Origin: DATBRG01 sp036560445
GTDB taxonomy: Bacteria; Pseudomonadota; Gammaproteobacteria; Burkholderiales; Methylophilaceae
NCBI GenBank assembly: GCA_036560445.1
Contig: DATBRG010000012.1
Span: forward strand, 44,310-108,309
DNA: 64,000 bases
Reading direction: 5' to 3'
The notes below the pieces were generated by a model. That model was not told the DNA's origin. It saw only the letters and a list, made by a program, of their open reading frames with translations, and did not search any database. Of this stretch, positions 17,712 to 25,589 are shown piece after piece (position 1 is the first letter of the stretch; every line of letters begins with the position of its first letter). A program made the position numbers and the translations under genes.

Positions 17712-17793
17712 GAGACAAGGCGGCAACGAGCTTCTGAAGAAGACAGCACAAATAATGCGGCGAGGAAGAAGCGGGGCAGCCAACGCCATCTCA
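17712..17793. repeat. 82-bp intergenic repeat, copy B
   Basis: The second copy of the element at 13431-13512, about 71% identical over 82 ungapped bases. Its central stem is GCA(C)-AAATA-(A)TGC (17746-17758). Compared with copy A, two pairs are changed on both sides (T-A to C-G and G-C to A-T). An outer helix GCTTCT/AGAAGC (17730-17735 with 17767-17772) is perfect in this copy and only partial in copy A. It fills most of the gap between prlC and xthA. Confidence 0.65.
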
Positions 17794-17807
17794 CGGAAGA
17801 AATGGAA

Positions 17808-18572
17808 ATGAGATTAGCTACTTGGAACGTCAACTCGCTTAATGTCCGCCTACCGCACGTACTGGACTGGCTTGCCAAAGAACAGCCCGATGTACTTTGC
17901 CTGCAAGAAACCAAGCAGGAGGACAGCAAATTCCCCTATGAAGTATTAGCTGCAGCAGGTTATCCGGGCATCCATGCCGGGCAAAAGACCTACAATGGCG
18001 TGGCGATTCTGAGCCGCCACCCGCTTACCGACCCGCTGTTTGCCGTCCCTAATTTTGCTGATGAACAAAAACGGCTGATTGCCGCCACCCTAGGCGATAT
18101 TCGCGTAGTCTGCGCTTACATCCCCAACGGCCAAAGCCTCGATTCCGATAAATATCAGTACAAACTTGGCTGGCTAAAAGCACTTACCAATTGGCTGGGT
18201 GAGGAATTACAAAAATACCCGAAACTCATGTTGCTGGGTGATTACAACATCGCACCGGAAGACCGCGATGTACACGACCCAGCAGCCTGGATAGGCCAGG
18301 TGCTGGTGAGCGAACCGGAACGCGCAGCCTTCCAGAAATTGGCTAGCCTGGGCTTGCATGACAGTTTCCGATTATTTGACCAACCCGAAGGCAGCTTCAG
18401 TTGGTGGGATTACCGCATGGCGGGCTTCAGGCGTAACCTGGGTATGCGTATCGACCATATTATGGTCAGCACACCACTGGTGAGTAGCTGCAAAGCCTGC
18501 TGGATAGACAAAGCCCCGCGCAAGCTGGAACGGCCATCTGACCACACCCCGGTAGTGCTCGAAATCAACTAA
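17808..18572 (+). CDS. xthA: Exodeoxyribonuclease III
   Basis: A 254-residue exonuclease/endonuclease/phosphatase-fold enzyme. Motifs are ATWNVNSL near the N-terminus, LQETKQED with the metal-binding glutamate, GDYNIAP and the terminal SDHTPV histidine. It is an AP endonuclease and 3'-5' exonuclease in base-excision repair. Two ATGs lie two codons apart (17802 and 17808); the second gives MRLATWNVNSL, the usual family start. A copy of the intergenic repeat lies just upstream. Confidence 0.93.
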   Translation: MRLATWNVNSLNVRLPHVLDWLAKEQPDVLCLQETKQEDSKFPYEVLAAAGYPGIHAGQKTYNGVAILSRHPLTDPLFAVPNFADEQKRLIAATLGDIRVVCAYIPNGQSLDSDKYQYKLGWLKALTNWLGEELQKYPKLMLLGDYNIAPEDRDVHDPAAWIGQVLVSEPERAAFQKLASLGLHDSFRLFDQPEGSFSWWDYRMAGFRRNLGMRIDHIMVSTPLVSSCKACWIDKAPRKLERPSDHTPVVLEIN

Positions 18573-18584
18573 AAGGCTGTCAGC

Positions 18585-18896
18585 ATGTCACTCAATGAAA
18601 AATCCATACACGCCATTAATGAATATTTTGCCGAGCTAGCCCAGAGTGCGGTGAATATTGCTTACGGTGAATCTGATGAAGAAACCAGCTTTGCCGAATT
18701 CATGGAAAACGTGACCCATTACCTGCACCAGCTATGCTCTGAACATGTAGCGGCTGAGGTGCTGGAGCTTTCATCCCGCGCTATCGAGAAATACAACGAT
18801 GGCGGCGGCATGCTGGTAGATGACGTGCAGGCAATGATAGAAGAAAGAGAAAACGAAGATGAGTTTGGTGATGAGGAAGAAGATGACGAAGATTGA
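18585..18896 (+). CDS. Hypothetical protein with acidic C-terminus
   Basis: The 103-residue protein is predicted soluble and mostly helical, with a C-terminal run of Glu and Asp (ENEDEFGDEEEDDED). No signal peptide, membrane segment or known motif is visible. The start lies 12 bp after xthA, so the two may be co-transcribed. Codon use and composition resemble the neighbours, unlike the cassette-like genes downstream. I do not recognise a family. Confidence 0.65.
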   Translation: MSLNEKSIHAINEYFAELAQSAVNIAYGESDEETSFAEFMENVTHYLHQLCSEHVAAEVLELSSRAIEKYNDGGGMLVDDVQAMIEERENEDEFGDEEEDDED

Positions 18897-19109
18897 GCGT
18901 TTCTCAGCTCGTGTGAACTAGGCTCAAACTGCCCGTACCTATTGCCGTTTGAGGCTGCTCTCTGAGGACTCCCGCTATTGCCTATCAGGGCATATATCGT
19001 TTTAGGGTGTTTTAAGCAGTTCCGGTTTAGGTTACAGTCTTCGGTAATTTCAGTTCGGGGGTGTTATGGCTGGCTTTCCGCAGGTTCACGTTCTCAGGCT
19101 TTCTCACAA

Positions 19110-19168
19110 GCCTAACCTCGCAGTCAAGCGGGGCGCCTACGGCGCCCCGCTTGACTGCGAGGTTAGGC
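19110..19168. other. attC: attC-like 59-bp palindrome (integron recombination site candidate)
   Basis: A perfect 28-bp inverted repeat with a 3-base loop (TAC). It begins with GCCTAAC and ends with GTTAGGC, matching the attC consensus ends RYYYAAC and GTTRRRY, and is 59 bp long, as in classic 59-base elements. Normal attC sites have unpaired bases in the arms that set strand choice; none is present here. It sits at the left border of two genes unlike their surroundings. The 331 bp from 18897 to 19227 contain nothing else I recognise. Confidence 0.7.
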
Positions 19169-19227
19169 ATCATGAATAACACTGAAGTAAATTAACTAAA
19201 TCTATATAACAATAAGGGAAGAAAAAA

Positions 19228-19497
19228 ATGAAAAAACAAATTATCAATGTCTCTCCAATTCAAACGGCCAAAGTTATTGCTTTACTCTATTTCTTAATTA
19301 GCCTGCCTTTTGTTGGTCTAATGGCAATTAGCTTTTCATTTGCTCCTGGCCCTAAAATGCCCATAGGGCTTCTATTCCTTTTCCCATTTTTGTATTTGAT
19401 TTTCGGTTTTATTTTTACCGCCTTGGGTGCTTGGCTTTATAACCTAGCTGCTGGCTGGGTTGGTGGCATTGAGTACACTACGAATGAAAATACCTAA
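19228..19497 (+). CDS. Small membrane protein, DUF3566-like, probable cassette gene
   Basis: An 89-residue protein with two or three hydrophobic segments (about 17-37 and 46-76), including FGFIFTALGAWLYNLAAGWVGGIE. This resembles small DUF3566-type membrane proteins, many of which I associate with proteobacterial mobile cassettes; function unknown. The DNA is clearly richer in A and T than the neighbours. The gene starts 60 bp after the attC-like palindrome, and its stop codon lies inside ACCTAAC, as in integron cassettes where the stop often overlaps attC. Confidence 0.75.
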   Translation: MKKQIINVSPIQTAKVIALLYFLISLPFVGLMAISFSFAPGPKMPIGLLFLFPFLYLIFGFIFTALGAWLYNLAAGWVGGIEYTTNENT

Positions 19498-19515
19498 CCC
19501 ATCCATCAGACCGCA
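19492..19515. other. Truncated attC-like left end
   Basis: ACCTAAC (19492-19498) matches the RYYYAAC end of an attC site and includes the stop codon of the membrane protein gene. The following bases (CCATCCATCAG) look like the next box, but no matching GTTRRRY end is found before the next gene at 19575. It is best read as the left part of a broken site; alone it is weak evidence. Confidence 0.35.
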
Positions 19516-19574
19516 AGAGTCTTCACCGTCGAGATGGTCGCTAAAGCGACTCGAATCAAAGGGAAGGCATTAAA

Positions 19575-20237
19575 ATGACACGCGTCCGAGTTGAGGGCTT
19601 TACCATCTCGCTTGACGGATACGGAGCTGGTCAGAATCAGGACATCAGCAATCCGCTCGGCGTGGGCGGGACAGATTTGCACCAGTGGTTAGTCCCGACG
19701 CGCACGTTCCAACGGACCCTATTTGGCGCCGACGGAGGTACAACGGGGAGCGATGACGACTTCGCTGCGCGGGGCTTCAAGAATGTTGGCGCCTGGATTC
19801 TCGGCAGAAACATGTTCGGACCGATTCGCGGCCCCTGGCCCGACATCAACTGGAAAGGCTGGTGGGGGGATAACCCGCCCTATCACGTTCCAACCTTCAT
19901 CTTGACTCATCACGCCCGCGCACCCATCCAGATGGAAGGCGGAACGACATTCCACTTTGTCACAGGTGGTATTCACGAGGCGCTTGACCGGGCGCGCGAT
20001 GCGGCCAACGGAATGGATGTGCGCATTGGCGGCGGACCTAAGACTATCCGGCAATATCTTTGTGCCGGCCTCATCGATGAGTTTCACATCGCTATCTCGC
20101 CGGTTCTGCTGGGTTCTGGAGAGCACCTGTTTGAGGGGCTCGACATGCGCGCTCTGGGATACGAGTGCGTTCAGTTCGTTGCCTCGGAAAAAGCCACCCA
20201 TGTTGTACTCCGGCGCCAAGGGCACAATGACGCCTAA
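19575..20237 (+). CDS. Dihydrofolate reductase / RibD C-terminal domain family protein
   Basis: The 220-residue protein has the RibD_C/DHFR-like reductase fold: an N-terminal strand with ISLDGY, the NADPH-binding segment GAWILGRNMF, FVTGGIHEAL and VRIGGGPKTIRQYL, and a C-terminal FHIAISPVLLGSGEHLF. Proteins of this group are NADPH-dependent reductases of uncertain substrate; riboflavin synthesis is unlikely since the deaminase domain is absent. The DNA is richer in G and C than the gene before it. Its stop lies within GCCTAAC, next to a short attC-like remnant, so it may be a second cassette. Confidence 0.8.
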   Translation: MTRVRVEGFTISLDGYGAGQNQDISNPLGVGGTDLHQWLVPTRTFQRTLFGADGGTTGSDDDFAARGFKNVGAWILGRNMFGPIRGPWPDINWKGWWGDNPPYHVPTFILTHHARAPIQMEGGTTFHFVTGGIHEALDRARDAANGMDVRIGGGPKTIRQYLCAGLIDEFHIAISPVLLGSGEHLFEGLDMRALGYECVQFVASEKATHVVLRRQGHNDA

Positions 20238-20251
20238 CCGGAACGTTAGAG
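20232..20251. other. Collapsed attC-like remnant
   Basis: GCCTAAC (20232-20238) and GTTAGAG (20245-20251) stand only 6 bases apart. They resemble the two ends of an attC site whose central arms have been deleted; the right end breaks the final Y of GTTRRRY. The TAA stop of the reductase gene is within the left end. This is the layout expected of a decayed cassette boundary. Confidence 0.35.
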
Positions 20252-20373
20252 AAAATATTCTTCGGTAGTTTCGAACAAACTTTATTGCGTTGGTGATTTA
20301 CGACAATTAAAGCCTCGAGTCGGCAGATTTTCCGCTATATTTACCCTACTAAAATTTGCAAGGGAATAATGCG

Positions 20374-20946
20374 ATGAATACCTTGTTTCTACCAGTTCTG
20401 CTGGGGACAAACCGTAAGGATAGAAAAAGCGTTCTTGTCGCACACTGGCTATTAAAGCAGATGGAGAAAAGGCCTGAGATTAAGACTCGGCTATTTGACG
20501 TGAGCGATTTTGTATTGCCGCAACATGACTACGGCACTGAGATCAAAGACCAATTCCCGGAATGGCGCGATGCGATTACAGCAGCTGATGGCCTCATTAT
20601 TATTGCCCCTGAATATAACCACGGCTACCCCGGCACCTTGAAAAGCGTGCTGGATTTATTGCTGAAAGAATACATCCATAAATGCGTTGCTTTTGTTGGT
20701 GTATCTGCCGGGCCTTGGGGCGGCACGCGGGTGATTGAATCCATGGTGCCCATGGTCAGGGAGTTGGGCTTGGCTGCGACATTCTCAGACCTTAATTTTC
20801 CGCAGGTGCAGACCAAGTTCGATGCCGAGGGCAAGCTATTAGATGAAGCTTACGTGCAGAGGGCTGCCGGCTTTCTGGATGAGCTGGTGTGGATGAGTCG
20901 CACATTGAAATGGGGCCGTGATAATCTGCCATCCCGCTACCATTAA
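20374..20946 (+). CDS. NADPH-dependent FMN reductase
   Basis: The 190-residue flavodoxin-like protein has GTNRKDRKS near the N-terminus (phosphate loop) and APEYNHGYPGTLKS, the hallmark FMN-binding segment of the NADPH-dependent FMN reductase family (SsuE/ArsH/azoreductase relatives). The likely role is quinone or flavin reduction. I use the ATG at 20374, preceded by AAGGGA; a TTG six codons earlier is less likely. It lies just outside the cassette-like island. Confidence 0.85.
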   Translation: MNTLFLPVLLGTNRKDRKSVLVAHWLLKQMEKRPEIKTRLFDVSDFVLPQHDYGTEIKDQFPEWRDAITAADGLIIIAPEYNHGYPGTLKSVLDLLLKEYIHKCVAFVGVSAGPWGGTRVIESMVPMVRELGLAATFSDLNFPQVQTKFDAEGKLLDEAYVQRAAGFLDELVWMSRTLKWGRDNLPSRYH

Positions 20947-20965
20947 TCTGTACTGAATAATTTTT

Positions 20966-22105
20966 GTGACTGATCAACCCCAAATCGGCTGGGTCGAAGC
21001 CAGCGAGACACGCTCTGCCCGCTGGCGCTCGGAAAGCGGCTCGCCAGCGCCCAAGCGCGTACTTGTTGCCGATGACACCATCACCGCTGACACGGCTTAC
21101 CGCTTCGCCTGCGAGGGTACGGCTATACTATGGCGTGGGGATTTCCACAATGCCAAGCAATTGCTGCAAGCCATGGCAAGGCGTGGTGAACGAAAACCGC
21201 GCAAGAATAACCCACTAAAATCCCCAGCATCGCCCAGTGAAGCTTTTCATCTACATCGGCAAGCGCAGGCGCAAAAAGCACGTATGTTGGGCATGCTACT
21301 GGTGCCTCTCAACGGCGATTACAGCATCCCCCTCAAGCGTGCACCAGACCTCCGCCAAGCTTGCCTGGAGGCTTATGGCAACGCTGACGGGGTACCTTCT
21401 GTAGCGTCTCTGCGTGAATTACTCGGGCTGGTAGGCGCACATGAATGGCGTAAAAAAGGCGTGGAAATTGCAGCGCTAGGTAACAGGATCTACCCACACT
21501 ACGGCGTATTTTCACCCGTGCGTGGCGAGTATGTTCAGCTAGTTGCAGATGCACCATTACCGTCACTGGAGCTTGCTTTTGATATTGGCACAGGAACTGG
21601 GGTGTTAGCCGCCGTATTGGCTAAGCGAGGCGTGAAACATGTCATAGCCACTGACCAAGACCCGCGTGCACTGGCATGCGCGCGCGACAATACAGCCCGA
21701 CTCGGCTTTAACAAACAGGTGGATGTGGTGCAGGCAGATCTGTTTCCCGAAGGCAAGGCGCCATTAGTCGTATGTAATCCGCCCTGGTTGCCAGCGCGGC
21801 CAAGCTCCCCCATTGAATATGCGATTTATGACCCGGAAAGCCGCATGCTACGTGGATTTCTCAATGGATTGGCTGCACATCTACTGCCGGGCGGTGAGGG
21901 CTGGCTGATATTGTCCGATTTTGCCGAGCACCTGGGCTTGCGCTCACGTGAAGAGCTAATGGCTATGTTTACGCAAGCTGATCTCAAGGTAGTGGGGAGA
22001 ATGGATATCAAACCGCAGCATCCGCGGGCTTCAGACCCTGACGATCCGCTGCATTCAGCACGGGCGGCAGAGCTAACATCGTTGTGGCGACTCGCCGCTA
22101 ACTAA
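20966..22105 (+). CDS. Class I SAM-dependent methyltransferase
   Basis: A 379-residue protein. The second half is a Rossmann methyltransferase: the SAM motif is DIGTGTGVLAAVLAKRG, followed by TDQDPRALACARDN and VVCNPPWLPARP. This NPPW form is typical of PrmC/HemK-type amino-group methyltransferases acting on protein or N6 of nucleic acid. The first 190 residues form an N-terminal domain I do not recognise, with a basic patch RRGERKPRKNN. Start is GTG, 19 bp after the FMN reductase. The substrate is unknown. Confidence 0.8.
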   Translation: MTDQPQIGWVEASETRSARWRSESGSPAPKRVLVADDTITADTAYRFACEGTAILWRGDFHNAKQLLQAMARRGERKPRKNNPLKSPASPSEAFHLHRQAQAQKARMLGMLLVPLNGDYSIPLKRAPDLRQACLEAYGNADGVPSVASLRELLGLVGAHEWRKKGVEIAALGNRIYPHYGVFSPVRGEYVQLVADAPLPSLELAFDIGTGTGVLAAVLAKRGVKHVIATDQDPRALACARDNTARLGFNKQVDVVQADLFPEGKAPLVVCNPPWLPARPSSPIEYAIYDPESRMLRGFLNGLAAHLLPGGEGWLILSDFAEHLGLRSREELMAMFTQADLKVVGRMDIKPQHPRASDPDDPLHSARAAELTSLWRLAAN

Positions 22106-22135
22106 GTCTTTAGTTTTAGAACAAGAGACCGCTAT

Positions 22136-23422
22136 TTACTGCTTGGTTTTGATGCCTAGCTGCTTGAGTTTACGGTAAAGGTGGGTGCGTTCCAGTTGCA
22201 CATTATCGGCAACCTTGCTGATATTGCCGCCCACTTTACCAATGTGATGCTCAAAGTAGAGCCGCTCAAAATCGTCTCTCGCCTCACGCAGGGGCTGATC
22301 GAGATTAAGCGCAGCACTGAGTGCATGCTGCGGGGACTGTTCGGCGATAGCCTCCGCCATATGAAATGAGGAAAATTGCTCCAGTACGCGGTTCACATCA
22401 TCCAGCGTGATTTTCTCGCCCAGGCTGGTTTGCATGAGATTCCGGATTGCACTATCCAACTGCGTGAGGTTGCCCGGCCAATCAGCATTCCTCAAGGCAT
22501 TAAGTGCAGCGACATCGAATTCGCGGTAAGTGGTTTCGCTACCCTCCGCCAGCAAAGTGGCTATAGCGCTTGCGAGGTCTGGAATATCCTCACGATGGTC
22601 CTTTAATGCGGGTATACGCAAGGTAGTCACCGATAGCATCTGCAGCAACCCGCTGTCAAAGTGCCCTTCTGCGGCTAACTGCGGCAAAGCCCGTGAGGTA
22701 CTGCACACTACTCGCACGCCGTATTTATCGGCCTTGCTCAATAGCACCAGCAAGCCTTTTTGCTCGGTCTTATTAAGCTCGGCCACTTCCGGAATATACA
22801 GAATACCTTCGCGTAGTTGTTCCAGGATATCCAATGGCGCCGAACTAAGTTTCTCGTACTCGACTAATTCCAGCCACGGCGTGCCGTGCGTATGTAAGAA
22901 CCTGGCGCACAACTCAGCACCACTGCCCTCTTCACCGATGAGCAGCAGAGGTACATGAAGCGCGGAGACTTGCTCCAGCCGCTGGCGTAGTTCACTAATC
23001 ACGGCGCTCTTGCCGAGGTTAAGCAGGCTCATGTCAGCCTTTGGCAACTGCTCGCCATGCTTGAGTGCCGCATTGACTGTCTTCAGCAGCTTTTGCAGTG
23101 CGATGGGTTTTTCCAGGAAATCAAAAGCGCCGATACGTGTTGCTTCAACAGCGGTATCTATGGTGCCATGGCCAGACATCATGACTACCGGCATGGTCAG
23201 CAGGCCACCATTACCCCATTCTTTAAGGAGGCTGATACCATCGCAATCCGGCATCCAGATATCCAGTAACACCAGGTCAGGGCGTGACTGCTGGCGCCAT
23301 TCACGCGCCTCTGCGGCATTTTCTGCCAAACGAACCTGATAACCTTCATCTAGCAAAATATCGCGGAGTAACTCACGAATACCGATCTCGTCATCCACTA
23401 CTAGTACTTGTCTTGCCGTCAT
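22136..23422 (-). CDS. ntrX: NtrX-type response regulator with degenerate AAA+ domain
   Basis: A 428-residue regulator. The receiver domain (1-120) has the acidic pair D10/D11, the phosphorylation site D54 and K105. A central AAA+-like region (135-370) follows, then a Fis-type helix-turn-helix (about 390-425, with NISKVADNVQLERTHLYRKLKQLG). The AAA+ part is broken: Walker A reads GEEGSGAE (163-170) with Ala in place of Lys, and I see no GAFTGA loop and no arginine finger region. It should bind DNA and accept phosphate but not remodel sigma-54 holoenzyme. It is last in the operon, after ntrY. Confidence 0.88.
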   Translation of the reverse strand: MTARQVLVVDDEIGIRELLRDILLDEGYQVRLAENAAEAREWRQQSRPDLVLLDIWMPDCDGISLLKEWGNGGLLTMPVVMMSGHGTIDTAVEATRIGAFDFLEKPIALQKLLKTVNAALKHGEQLPKADMSLLNLGKSAVISELRQRLEQVSALHVPLLLIGEEGSGAELCARFLHTHGTPWLELVEYEKLSSAPLDILEQLREGILYIPEVAELNKTEQKGLLVLLSKADKYGVRVVCSTSRALPQLAAEGHFDSGLLQMLSVTTLRIPALKDHREDIPDLASAIATLLAEGSETTYREFDVAALNALRNADWPGNLTQLDSAIRNLMQTSLGEKITLDDVNRVLEQFSSFHMAEAIAEQSPQHALSAALNLDQPLREARDDFERLYFEHHIGKVGGNISKVADNVQLERTHLYRKLKQLGIKTKQ

Positions 23423-23438
23423 TGATTGCGCTCCATGA

Positions 23439-25589
23439 TTATGACTTTCCGCGCCCCGATTTTTTTACTACTGCCGGCAGCTTGATGGTGACACTGGCGC
23501 CACCTTGCTCTGCATTTTCGATTTTTATGCTGCCTTTATGTTCTTCTATGATTTTTTTCACAATGGCCAGGCCCAAACCTGTGCCGTGCCGCTTGGTTGT
23601 CATGTAAGGCTCAAAGGCGCGCGCCATGATGTCCAGCGGGAAACCTTCGCCGTTATCTTGCACGCACAATTTTACCTCAGCGGCTGTACTTGTGCTGCTC
23701 ACCATGATTCTTGACCCAGGCCGGTTCTCCAGTGCATCCTGTGCATTCTGCAGCAGGTTATGCAGCACCTGCCTTAGCATGGTGCCATCCCCCAGCACCT
23801 TGGGTAATTTGCTATCCAGCTGTGTCTTGATTTCGATGCCCATCTGGATTCCTACTGGCTCATACAGTACCAATACATCCTGTATCAGGCTATTGAGATC
23901 AAGCTCCGTCAAATTGAGAGCCGGAGCACGCGCGTATTCACTAAACTCATTCACCATGGTTTTCATGGCGCCAACCTGGCTGACGATGGTATTGGTCGCA
24001 CGTCGCAGCATTTCGGCATCGGCACTATCCAACTTGGCTGCAAGCTTGTGTTCCAGGCGTTCAGCGGATAGTTGGATAGGCGTCAGTGGATTTTTAATCT
24101 CATGCGCCAGGCGCCGTGCTACTTCACCCCAGGCCGCATCACGTTGCGCCTGCACCATAGTAGTAATGTCATCAAACACGACTACAAAACCGCTCTCGGC
24201 ACTGTCTGGCAGGCGTGTTCCACGCACTAGCACAATCTGCTTGCCCTGTACGCCGGCAATCTCCATTTGCTGCTGCCATTCCCCCTCACCGCCATTGTGA
24301 AAATGCGTTAATACGTTACTGACAAAATTTTCCAATGCGGGTTTCTCTTTACCAAGCTGGGCAAACGGTAAATGTGCATAGTTTTCTAGCTCTACACCAA
24401 GAATATTGGTAGCCGCCAGGTTAAAAGTTCGCAATTCGGCGCGCTCGTTAAGCGCGAGCACCCCTGATGAAAGATGCGCCAGTATGGTTTCCAGATAGCC
24501 GCGTGCAGCCTCAACCCTGGCACGGTTCCGTTCTGCAGCATGAGTTGCTTCACCGAGCTGGCGTGTCATACTGTTGAATGATTGCACCAGAATTCCCAGT
24601 TCATCCTTGCCATGTGCTGGCAGCATGGTGCTGTAATCGCCACGTGCAATAGCGCGCGTACCTTCAGCCAGAATACTCAGTGGCGCCGATATACGCCGGC
24701 TTAATACGAACGCGATAGCAACCGCGGAAAGCATGGCTAGCATCAGCACCAGCGTCAGCGTCAAGGCAAAAACCTCTTTCAGTGACTCTCTGCTATACGA
24801 TAGCTCCTGATAATCCTGATAAACCTCCTGCACAGATTCTGCAGTATCTGACAAGGTTTTAGGTACCGGTTGCAATAGTTGCAGAATACGTGTCTCGCCA
24901 GCCAGGCTAGGCAAGCTCACTGGTGCCAGCACCCTAAGATACAGGCCCTTACCAGGGATGGGCTCTATGGTGCCATAGACATGCTGACGTGCCTGGCGTA
25001 ACTGCGGCACGGTCGGTAACTCCGGCAAGAAACTTGAAGGATCATTACTCGAAAAAGCCAGGATACGGCCTTGCAGCGTCAGCAATACGGCATCTTGCAC
25101 GCCACTTTTCTCTCTTAACTCATTGAGTACGGTCAGATGCGTAGCAGTTGGCTGGAAAGCCAAACCCAACGCCATGTTCTCGCCCTTTTCCTCAATATCG
25201 GTCAGCATGATATCCAGTGCACTCTGGCCCAGGTGCAAACCACCTTCCAACGCGGCTTCGACCTTGACGTTAAACCAGGACTCAATCGAGCGGGTAAGGA
25301 AATTGACGGATACCGCATACACCACCAAACCCGGAATAATCGCCATCAAGGCAAAAGTACCCAGTAGGCGCAAGGTAAGGCGGCTACCCATAATACCTGC
25401 ACGCATTTGCCGGTAGAGTCGCCAGAGCTGGATGCCTATGAGTATGGTCAGCATCACCGCCAGCGCAATATTCAACACCAGCAAAATGTTGTAATGCTCA
25501 CCCGAAGCGGCTGTATTGGCACTAGCGTGCGATAGCAGGTAAAGTAAGACAGCACCAAGCGCGGCGCTAAAGAAAACAATATATTTCAT
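23439..25589 (-). CDS. ntrY: Sensor histidine kinase NtrY
   Basis: A 716-residue membrane kinase. It has three N-terminal hydrophobic helices (about 1-21, 32-55, 74-95), a periplasmic part, a fourth helix (about 280-303), HAMP, a PAS-like domain, a HisKA dimerisation helix (RLAHEIKNPLTPIQLSAERL) and a HATPase domain (LLQNAQDAL, VQDNGEGFP, HGTGLGLAIVKKI). NtrY/NtrX responds to nitrogen or redox state in other proteobacteria. It lies 16 bp before ntrX on the same strand and directly after the DUF4390 gene. Confidence 0.93.
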   Translation of the reverse strand: MKYIVFFSAALGAVLLYLLSHASANTAASGEHYNILLVLNIALAVMLTILIGIQLWRLYRQMRAGIMGSRLTLRLLGTFALMAIIPGLVVYAVSVNFLTRSIESWFNVKVEAALEGGLHLGQSALDIMLTDIEEKGENMALGLAFQPTATHLTVLNELREKSGVQDAVLLTLQGRILAFSSNDPSSFLPELPTVPQLRQARQHVYGTIEPIPGKGLYLRVLAPVSLPSLAGETRILQLLQPVPKTLSDTAESVQEVYQDYQELSYSRESLKEVFALTLTLVLMLAMLSAVAIAFVLSRRISAPLSILAEGTRAIARGDYSTMLPAHGKDELGILVQSFNSMTRQLGEATHAAERNRARVEAARGYLETILAHLSSGVLALNERAELRTFNLAATNILGVELENYAHLPFAQLGKEKPALENFVSNVLTHFHNGGEGEWQQQMEIAGVQGKQIVLVRGTRLPDSAESGFVVVFDDITTMVQAQRDAAWGEVARRLAHEIKNPLTPIQLSAERLEHKLAAKLDSADAEMLRRATNTIVSQVGAMKTMVNEFSEYARAPALNLTELDLNSLIQDVLVLYEPVGIQMGIEIKTQLDSKLPKVLGDGTMLRQVLHNLLQNAQDALENRPGSRIMVSSTSTAAEVKLCVQDNGEGFPLDIMARAFEPYMTTKRHGTGLGLAIVKKIIEEHKGSIKIENAEQGGASVTIKLPAVVKKSGRGKS

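Noticed and set aside
18923..18953. CTCAAAC/GTTTGAG inverted repeat after the acidic protein gene
   Set aside because: 17-base loop and no T-run; too weak for a terminator and no other support.
19066..19179. 37-residue reading frame across the attC-like palindrome
   Set aside because: The frame exists mainly because it reads through both arms of the palindrome (KPNLAVKRGAYGAP). No good ribosome site was seen, and it ends 48 bp before the real gene.
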